Positions 55,687 through 64,000 of a stretch of 64,000 bases of DNA are shown here, one piece after another. A model generated the notes under the pieces. The model had not been told where the DNA came from, made no database searches, and worked only from the letters and a program-made list of their open reading frames with translations. Positions within the stretch are counted from its first letter, which is position 1, and each line of letters starts with the position of its first letter. The DNA is from Ascidia mentula (taxonomy: Eukaryota > Chordata > Ascidiacea > Phlebobranchia > Ascidiidae): NCBI GenBank assembly GCA_947561715.1, contig OX387201.1, positions 17,684,001 through 17,748,000 on the forward strand. The letters are read 5' to 3'. Made by a program: the position numbers and the translations under genes.

Positions 55687-56708
55687 TCAAAGGTTAAGAT
55701 TTCGACTCAAACTTGGGACTTGGAGTACCTTGTTGTAGACATTCAAGTTATCACAAGAATCTCGACCGTATGACACAACCCCATGAAGGAAGAGCTGATT
55801 TCCTTGATTGGGATGGCGGCAGACAAGACCGCCTCCAAAGTCGCCCTTTGAATAAAACGATTTTGTATAAAAACTGCACAAAATTTTTTCTTCTTGCCAC
55901 TGGGAATTTTGTTGACGCCACGTAAAGCTATTTCGTACAAGACTAGTTTTCCCTCGACATGTTTTTACTGATCATTTTAATGCATATTATAAATACTTAC
56001 AAGGCAAACGCCTGTCCCAGCAATGCCTTCAGCACAAAACTTTGGGTTTCCGGCGGACACGCGAAAACTTCTCCACGATGCAGTTAACGAAGAGCAATTT
56101 GTGATCGGAACGATGTCAGAGGCAAGTTGGAGCAATACGTCGGAAAGTGGGCCCCTCAAGGCTCCAACAAAATTATGTTTGTCAAAAACTTTTAATATAT
56201 AGTTTTATGACATAATAGACGCTCATTTTTCATATTTAGTTTAAATAATCCTAAACTAAGGAGATAAAATATCATTTTGTAGTTTATAATGTCGAAGAAA
56301 TAGGGCTCATTCACGTGGTTCACTGCAAGAGCCGGTGCAGAACTGCATGGCTAATGGTGTGTGTAAGTTAATACAGAAAGCTGTATACAAACTTGTTCTT
56401 CCCCAGCCCGCTACGTAGCAAGTAGTCCCGGCAAAGGAATTGCTGTCATCGTCTGTTCTTGTTCCATCTGACACCAAGTTGACTGGCATCACAAATTGGT
56501 TGAACGTAGCTTTTCTCGACAGCTGTCAAATCAACAGTTCACACAACCCAAAGTAATGCACTTTCTTTTGATTACATTTCGTAATGTTTTGCGCTTTGCT
56601 GTTGTTCAGTTTTGCAAGAGGATCCATATTTATTGCAATATCAATGTTCTTTCGCAAGCAAGCTGCTTGTAGTTGAATAATGAACAGTCTGGCTAGTATT
56701 TGCGTACC
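55687..56708 (-). pseudogene. Trypsin-like (S1) serine protease homolog, C-terminal exons, unit 2
   Basis: Four minus-strand exons: about 56708-56577 (NIDIAINMDPLAKLN, the Asp-102 region), 56522-56393 (FVMPVNLVSDG to TTCYVAGWGRTS), about 56150-56001 (LQLASDIVPITNC to NPKFCAEGIAG) and 55845-55687 (GDFGGGLVC, then LHGVVSYG and VYNKV). The hallmark GDSGGPLVC reads GDFGGGLVC, so the catalytic serine is a phenylalanine and the following proline is also changed. The histidine-bearing exon is missing to the right, where MITEs and a gypsy fossil lie. Unit 1 keeps only the N-terminal exon, also without its histidine. Either a non-catalytic protease homolog or a decaying gene; truncation favours decay. 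Confidence 0.68.
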
Positions 56709-56974
56709 CTGTAAATCATACTCATGATTTATATAAATACAAATCTTTAAGGATTTTATACAAAACAATAACATCCAGATAATAAATGTAACAGAAAAAA
56801 ATACTTCGGGCTCTGGCGCATTCCAAAATATCTTAGAGTAAAACCAACACAACCCAAACACACTTCATTATACTATTCTTATGTAACCGAAATTAACGCA
56901 ACCTAAAATAACTTGAAATTGTTTCTTCTGATACCCATACAACTGTTCAACCTAGTACGTGAATACAAACATAA
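56709..56974. other. Non-coding stretch
   Basis: AT-rich, no feature recognised. Confidence 0.3.
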
Positions 56975-57407
56975 CACTATAGTAGTGATGTTCCCAATTC
57001 CAAATTATCCGACCCGGCCGGATCCGGATAGTTATTAATCAAATCCGGCCGGATAATTTGGATCCCGCAGTTTGTTAACACCGATTCGTGTATTACGGCA
57101 AAAATGTTTGATTGCCAAACAGAATGCTATGTTAAGGTTAGTCTGTCATGAGTGGAACAAATAAACGTGGGTATTTATTAATATGGTATAACACGTCACG
57201 AAAAACCTTAATAACAAATAACAGAAAAATCTTACGTCGGCGAGTATAACAGACTGGATCCCAAAAACGAGTAATTTGCGAAATGTTTGTCCGCTTTTTG
57301 GACAAAAATGCTTTCCCATCTATCCGGTTAAATTAAGTGTATTATCCGGCCGCGTCCGGGTATTTAAAATTGGTCAATATCCGGCGCAACACATCACTAC
57401 ACTATAG
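56975..57407. mobile_element. 417-bp hAT-type non-autonomous element with 8-bp TSD
   Basis: CACTATAG is duplicated at 56,975-56,982 and 57,400-57,407. The element, 56,983-57,399, begins TAGTGATGTT and ends ACATCACTA (inverted ends of about 9-10 bp). Inside are several GGCCGGATCCGG-like and ATCCGGCCGG blocks in both orientations. No transposase frame. It is absent from the matching place in unit 1, so it inserted after the 32-kb duplication. Confidence 0.82.
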
Positions 57408-57649
57408 TCTCATTGCAGGATATCTGAGGGACAATTAAACAGGATGCTTCATCCCTACAGTATTATCTCCTGTTGATTCATGTATTGTTTGTCAAATACG
57501 GCTTCAAGCTCCTTGAAAACGCGAGCTAATGCACTTATGTATTAACATTATTGTATTGTTGTGGTTTAATACACTACATAAACGGAACGGAACAGCGGTG
57601 CACACTAACGTAGGTTACAACAAAATGCCCTTGGTGGCACAGAGGATAA

Positions 57650-59200
57650 CTTATGTAGGAGGTGGTCACGCGACACTACCACGTTGTACAAGCACTAATG
57701 CGAAACACACTACATCCCCCTTTACTGAAAATGCAAAATCGGAATTTCAAGTCTAGACAAACGGATGGTTTTACCAACCGACCGGAACGCGTACGCAGTT
57801 CACGTTGTTCTGGAATCGGCAGTATGTGTCGACGTCGCAATGACCGGTTTGGGGTATCGACGATACAAGAGCGTGGAAGTGAGGTTTAAGAACGTACAAT
57901 GCCTCCCTCTCCACCGATCCAAGCGTACGTTTCCGGGGAAAGTTCAGGTAGAAGCCGTACCCGTTGTCGCTTGTCGTAATTTTGCTTGATTTCGAGATCT
58001 TTAGCTCTGAAACTCGATAAATAAGACCAGTTATGGACAAGGAACGACGTCCAACACGGAATTGTCGCCTTCAATCGTCTTCCCATCAACAACTCCGCTG
58101 GGCTGTATCCGGAAGCCAGCTTTATTGCACGGTAAGAAAGTAACGCCAAATAGGGGTATTCGGCCTTGCTTAGTGGACTTTTGACCCTCTTTACAGCCCG
58201 CTTCTACATTGCTTTGTGGATACAGCGGGCTGCTGGTCTGGTGAATGAAGCCATATTCGTTGGCGAAACACTGAAAAATACATAGGAATTGTATTGCGGG
58301 CCGTTATCCGACATCACGATGTCTGGAATCCCATGACGGGAAAAAATAGACTTCAAGTGACTGATAATGTCCGATGAGCTCGTGCCATGAGCGAGTAGGA
58401 ACATCTCAATGAACCTCGAGAATCTACGACCAATAGTTACATTTCACCTTGGAAATACAGCAAATCTGTTCCTACTCGTTCCCATGGTCTACTGGGCAGA
58501 AGAAAAGGAATCATTGGTTCTGCTGGCATATTTGTATTCCTCTGACACTTAATGCAGCTGGAAACAAATTGATTAATGTCGTTGGTAATACCTGGCCACC
58601 AGACGGAACCGTTGGCTCTCCGTCCACACTTCTCCATCCCCTGATGTCCAACATGTATACTGCGCAAAATTTCATTTCGCAGAACTTCAGTAATGACAGG
58701 TCTGGAGCCTTTTGAGAAACAATCCGTCAACAACAGTTATATCGTGGCGCAGTTGAAAATATGGTTGCAGCGAATCGAAATCGACTCGTTTAGGCCAACC
58801 GCCTTTAGTAAGTTGAAGAACTTTTTGACTTTATACGTCACACTTCGTTGTGTCACAGATTTGCTGTATCCGTGTTTGAGATGCGGGAATGTTAGCAATT
58901 ACCGCAACAACGTTTTCTTCAATCTCATGTTGCAAAGTAACTTCAATTGCAGAGAGCTACTTTGGAGAAGGCGATCTAGAGAGTACATCAGCAGCATGTA
59001 AAGAATTACCAGGTACATGAACTTTTCGCACGACCAAGCTACTGCCAAAGATTCTTTCTCAATTTGAGCGTATACCTCTGTTGTGTTTTCGTTAATGCTC
59101 GTGATGCGTAGACCGTTTCTTCGCTGTAATAAAACAGCCCCTAGTCCATACGATGATGAATCAGCAGAAACGAGTGTTTAAGGTTCTATACATTTACACA
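57650..59200 (-). mobile_element. Ty3/gypsy LTR-retrotransposon fossil, unit 2
   Basis: Counterpart of 26,980-28,330, extending further. It has the same integrase zinc-binding and core blocks (HVGHQGMEKC and SSCIKCQRN), plus an RNase H block near 59,020-59,180 (SADSSSYGLGAVLLQ). The order RNase H then integrase fits Ty3/gypsy pol. Broken in several places, no long terminal repeats seen. Confidence 0.84.
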
Positions 59201-59975
59201 TATGCGGGCTGTGTTGCTTTTCTTGCCAGAACAATTACTAGTGTTTGGTAACATATGAAGGCCGACTACTATAGGCAAAAAGATTATTATCTAAATAAAA
59301 TGGCAATTCTGTTTTTCGCAATATTCGAACTTATTTGCTTTAGTTTATAACCTTGCAGGTTTGCGTACCTGATCGTGCAGAACATAAAATTCACGGCAAC
59401 ACATCAGTAGCTTGCACTGGGAACCGAGAAATGAAGCAGTCAGGCATCATGTAAAATAACGCAGATTTCCAGACTCACAACTACCGACCAATTGTCTTTG
59501 CAAAAAATGATAAATTAATATCATGTACAGCTCGTTGTTCCCATTTTTTGAAAAGAATATTTATAAATTATCAAATCTCTAAATCAACGGTGTAAAATTT
59601 CTATTTTTAAACTGCAAAAAAAAATTGCGCACATGCGATTATGCAAAAAAATTATATCTCATTTCCTAATTTGATTATTATTTCTATTTTCGTTATAATA
59701 CCTCTAGTGGCACGGTTTAAGTTTTAGTGTTACTAAGTGACGCTTGAGAAAAAATGTCAGAGTTTTTGTTTTTTGTTAAAAATCATTTATTTCTGTAAAC
59801 ACGAAAACAAAACACAAATAATTCGGGAACAGGAAATAGTTTTCGTGTTGAGATTCTGCTTTAATCCGAATCACTGGAATCTGGATCGGATGAGAGGAGG
59901 GATCACTGATGACCTTCATCCAAACCATAAACTCCCGGCTGAAAAAGTCACAAAAAGTTTTGATTTTTTGAAATT
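59201..59975. other. 3' flank of NLR3
   Basis: Matches the flank of NLR2 in patches. No gene seen. Confidence 0.35.
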
Positions 59976-62900
59976 TCACAAATAAATGTTTTTATACAAA
60001 CTAAACAAAATCCTCACAGGGTTTTCCATATTAGCAAGTTCTTTCTTCACCATCTTAAGCGAATCTGGATCCATTTCGCACCGAAACAGATTCAACCCCC
60101 CAACCTTCGGTAAAATCTCACAAATTTTTTTCCCGTCGTCTTTTCCGCGAAACTTGTTTCCACGCAGGTAGAGAATTCCCAACTATTTAAAATAAAAACA
60201 TTGTTTGTTGGGAATATTTCCACACTATTTCGAACCAGGAAGAAGCAACATTTTATCCCAAAACTAAAACGATTCCGTGTTTTTTCTTTAAATAAATAAA
60301 CTTTTGCAAAAAAATGTCAGGGATTTAAAACAGAATGTTGGTTACAAAATAAATAAAAACACAAACAAACCTTTGGTTTCATTCTTTTTATTGCTTCACA
60401 AATAATCGTTAAATCTTCGGAGTTCAGGTCGCAACTATCCAGCCCCAGCCACAAATCATTTCTTGTAACTTTTGGTAAAAATTCCGCCAAAACCTGAACC
60501 ATTGAGTGAAGTCGGGTTCTGGGAAAATACAACTTCCAAGGACAAAAAACGGCGATTTCTTCTTGGTGGCGTTTTTCGATTTCCATCAAATCCAGAAATA
60601 AATCTGAAACAAAACAAAGTTTATTAAAAAAGCAGATGTCTGGTTTCCAGTTTTAATAAAATCACTTAAACTAAAACTTACTTTATTCTTGCACAGAATT
60701 CCCCACGTTTAAGTCGGATTTAATCAACACAAGAACCAACAAATCAATCCAATATAAAACGTTTAAATTATCAGAAAATATAAAAATTACACGACAGAAA
60801 TAAACGCGTCCTTCCTCCACAACATTTAATCACAACTAAAATAAACTGCATTGAGTGTTCGGTTCAAACAATGACTGTGTGACGTAACAAACCCACCCAT
60901 TGTTACGCAAATAAATGTTGTGTTTACAAACACGCATTAAACTGTTGGCATTCATATCATTTACTCACTCAGTAGATCGTAGTACTCGGGTTGAGATTGG
61001 AGATATCTTGAAAGCGCACCCAATAATTTCTCACGTTTGTCTGGAATTTGGTAGGGCGAATTGTTTTTGCCTTTGTTTTCTAGAAACACAGCAACTGTTT
61101 TCTTAAAGCTGAGCGGAAGCTGTGCATTAACAAGCTTTAATCCAATCTGCATTTACATCGTGTACTTACGCAACACTCCATGATGCTTCGGATGCAAACG
61201 GAAAAATCTTGAAAGAGCATCCAATAGTTTGCCACTATTGCCTGGAAAATTTAATACATTTTTAGGGAAAAAGAATTGTAGACATGCATTTCGCTTTACA
61301 AATGACTTTTACTTATTGTCTTTGCATCCAAATGTGATTTTCATTTCTGTACAGGCCTGTATTCAAGCTTTACGTGCATTAGTATGTGGTTGCACGGTGC
61401 TGAAGTATGCACTTATTTTGGTGACATAACATAATTGCAAAATTGTGAGCAATATTGGTCTGCATACCTGTTTGCTGACTCGCAGAATCTGTGACGTTGC
61501 CAACAGAAGTAGCATCACACTTAGACTCATAACCAGCCTCAGCATTGTCACTTCTTGTAGCTGAAAAGAAAACAAATATATGAACCTAGCAAATGTAATT
61601 GATATAACAATGGTTTTGACTTTTGCTTTACTTACCACTTGTCTCTCCAAGCAAAAGGCCACAAGTAAACCGTCGCGTCATGGCCCAGTGTGCGTTTCTA
61701 ACCAATTCTTCCAGAATTTTGTCAAATTCTTTATCTGGCATGAAGAAGGAAATGTAGTAAGCCCCGAGGAATTCCTGCAGAGTTTCATGTGAGTAGTAAA
61801 AAATTGCTTCGGCACCATCAAAAACTTTTCGCTGTGGTAACCAGGAATACTTGGGTAGTTTGATAATAACATTTTGTACTTTGATATAATCCAGACCCAC
61901 TTCAGAGAGGTCTGTATGGGTAAACACAACAGTTTTACGAGCCTTTCCATTATACGCCATTTGGCCAAGGGCTTTTATCACAAAGTTTGTATCCTTGTCC
62001 TTCGTATGTTCTGCCACATCAAGTTGTTGCAAAACAGCATTAAATATGTTGGTAATTGTGCCACAACTGTTTTCGTCACCAAATAAACTGGCATACAAAA
62101 CAAATTGCAAAAGTAATGGATTGCGACAAAAATTTAGCACTTCTGCAGATTCAGTTTCAAGTTTTGTCCACAGTTCACTTGCTTTTTCACCAGCATAAAA
62201 ATCAAATAGCTTTTTCATGTTTTCTGTAGAGAAATCATGGACATTAATGATGGATTTTGGACGAATTTCCACAGGAATTGTGAGCAGGGAATGGGGGCGG
62301 GACGTAAATATCAAAGATGATTTTTTGAAGAAGATTTTTCCGCAGAGATTGGCAACAAGCTGTTGAATTGTCAAACGATTTTCGTAACTTGCACTTATTG
62401 CTGTCATATTTTGTAGCGACCATGTTGCCTGATCTAACCCATCAAATATAAAAACACATTTTTGAGCATTTCTTTTCATCCATTTAAATGCAGCATCTCG
62501 TACAGTTTGTTCAACATCAGGAAACTGTCTATCAAGTAGAAGCTCTTGCAGTGTTAGTTTTTCATCTCCAAAGTTTAAATACATGAAGCTTAGATGCACC
62601 ACCAAATACTTCTTTTTCATGTGCTTAATCAGTTTCTTGGACATGGTGCTCTTCCCTGACCCCGCTGCTCCAACAATTGCAAGAAATTGATCACCTTTTT
62701 CAATTGTGGAAATCAATTCCTCAAATGTTAGGGGTTCGCCCTGACCATGGTCTACTTTGTCCTTTGCTGTTGGTGGAAAATTGGACCTTTCATTTTTGGT
62801 ATCGACACCTCTGTAGAAGTCAATGACCTCTAGGGAAGGATTGACATCAGGAACTCCCTCGTCACATAAACCAGGAAGAGGAACCACAGCCTTAAGATCA

Positions 62901-63722
62901 TTCTGTTGATTTTTGATGATTTCGATGGCTTTGAGCTGCCTTTTCTCTGCAGGCAAAATAGACCAGTGAACACAATGTTTATATTGCAAGATCTTATTCC
63001 AAGTTTGCAGTTCAACTGACTTTAGGAGAACAAAACTTTTTCATTTGTTTTATGACATGGTATAGACACTGCTTTAATGTTTACAATAATTTTGTGCTTA
63101 CTAAAATGTACGCGACCAAAACTAATATCCACCCCTTCTGACTAAATATCTTTGTTGGCTAAACTTTTTGAATGTATCCCTGACCTATGAGTTATAGTAA
63201 GCATTTTATTTTACCTTCATCTTGTTTCTCATCTCCTTTGGTGTTTGATGAATCTTATTAGAAAAATATAGTTTAAAACAGTTGAAAACTGGAATTGGAT
63301 TATAAAGCAGCTGGCTTTCAAAATAGGAACATAAACATAATTTACAAACTGATGTTTTTCTTTATGAGAATGTTCAGTGGTTGTTAACTATGACATGTAT
63401 TTGTTATACCTGGTGTATTGTAGAATTTTTTTGTTATTTTCACATCACCCTGAACTCCAACAATGCTATCAGCTATGTTTGCTCTCTGTGTTGATACTTG
63501 CAGTGAAGGACCTGGTTAAAAAACATAATTTAATACAAATCAAGCAAAGGAGGGCCAGAAACTGTATTATAAAATGAGTTACTTTGAACAATAATACCAA
63601 AACTTTATTGTGAAATTAGTTGTTCAAGCACACTTCCTACCTGGTCTCTGTGGTTCAGTTTCAAAATTGGCCACACGTTTTGCATCTGGCATTGGTTTCC
63701 TCGGGGCTTCAGGACTCGACAT
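59976..63722 (-). CDS. NLR3: NACHT-LRR NOD-like receptor, apparently complete
   Basis: Nine exons in phase: 63722-63641 (ATG), 63511-63410, 63253-63215, 62946-61636, 61560-61468, 61241-61170, 61079-60969, 60603-60371, 60182-59976 (TGA). The sum is 2,250 nt, 749 residues, with no internal stop. Order: an N-terminal segment with IVGVQGDVKIT (about residues 45-55); NACHT from about 75, with Walker A GAAGSGKST near 170, Walker B FIFDGLDQA near 245, TSRPHSLL and NPLLLQFVLYA; two related short blocks (GKLLDALSRFF and EKLLGALSRYL); then ribonuclease-inhibitor-type leucine-rich repeats (WLGLDSCDLNSEDL, LGILYLRGNKF, LNLFRCEMDPDSL). No death-fold domain is encoded. The frame reads through upstream of 62946, but the acceptor and its agreement with NLR1 and NLR2 place the exon start there. 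Likely a cytoplasmic innate sensor. Its divergent partner would lie right of the window. Confidence 0.92.
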
Positions 63723-64000
63723 GATGAGTATTGGCTGTAGCTTCTTTCAAATGCAAAGCAACATCAAAATATGACAAAAATTTTAACTGCAAACAAAAAT
63801 TTTTTTTTTTCAAACTGAAACTTGAGTTAAGTCATTCAGTATCATTAACAAATTTTTTTGTCATATAGTTGCAAATAAGTCAACGAATCACCAAAAATCT
63901 ACCACCGCCAACAACTGACTTCGGTTGTTAATCAGCATTAATCTCACACACCAACGCTGGTAGCAGGAAACTACCACAGTATGTACATACAAAAACAAAT
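63723..64000. promoter_or_regulatory. Upstream region of NLR3
   Basis: This matches the sequence upstream of NLR2 (33,876-34,060) closely and must include the 5' untranslated region and perhaps the promoter. It then runs off the window. Confidence 0.4.

Noticed and set aside
62947-62989. ATG at 62,989 as the start of NLR3
   Set aside because: The reading there is intron sequence. The acceptor at 62,947-62,948 and in-phase upstream exons matching NLR1 and NLR2 show that the true start is at 63,722.

Overview
This window looks like animal (metazoan) nuclear DNA. It is AT-rich, its genes are split into many short GT-AG exons, and long stretches hold only decayed mobile elements. The families present are NACHT-LRR receptors, a GB1/RHD3-type large-GTPase fold, discoidin (F5/8 type C) domains, a trypsin-like protease and a connexin-like channel. 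Connexins are known only from chordates, so a tunicate such as Ciona or a relative is my best guess. This is inferred from the families alone; no species-specific sequence was compared.

The core is a tandem duplication with a period of about 32 kb. Unit 1 runs from about 4 to 34 kb and unit 2 from about 36 to 64 kb. Each unit has, left to right: a 20-exon plus-strand gene for a degenerate GB1/RHD3 (atlastin/GBP-like) domain, a long helical region and a C-terminal pseudokinase; a broken discoidin fragment (minus); a connexin-like gene (minus); trypsin-like exons (minus); a Ty3/gypsy fossil; and a NACHT-LRR gene (minus). A third, more diverged NACHT-LRR gene runs off the left edge. Each GB1-pseudokinase gene therefore lies head to head with an NLR across a 3.7-4.3 kb non-coding region.

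The copies have decayed differently. NLR3 (59,976-63,722) reads as a complete 749-residue NACHT-LRR protein over nine exons. NLR2 has a nonsense codon just after its P-loop and has lost its LRR exons. GB1-pseudokinase copy A has a 1-nt deletion in an early exon. Copy B has a 67-nt exon deletion that a cryptic acceptor could bypass in frame. Connexin copy B has lost its 5' exon. Unit 1 keeps a discoidin gene that unit 2 has lost almost entirely.

The most striking non-coding finding is a family of small elements carrying type I hammerhead ribozymes. The best copy, in an NLR2 intron, has a 13-bp target-site duplication, a 293-nt unit between successive cleavage sites, and an inverted partial copy. 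This is the layout of an animal retrozyme. Related copies lie in introns of both GB1-pseudokinase genes. Other elements are a tRNA-headed element ending in a 43-bp perfect hairpin, a Penelope-like element with a 44-bp inverted repeat at its start, two hAT-type MITEs with exact 8-bp duplications, and a 49-bp minisatellite expanded only in unit 2.

The most interesting candidate system is the repeated pairing of a NACHT-LRR receptor with a divergently transcribed, apparently catalytically dead GTPase-pseudokinase fusion. Exon boundaries were set by hand from splice signals, reading phase and comparison of the copies. There is no transcript evidence.
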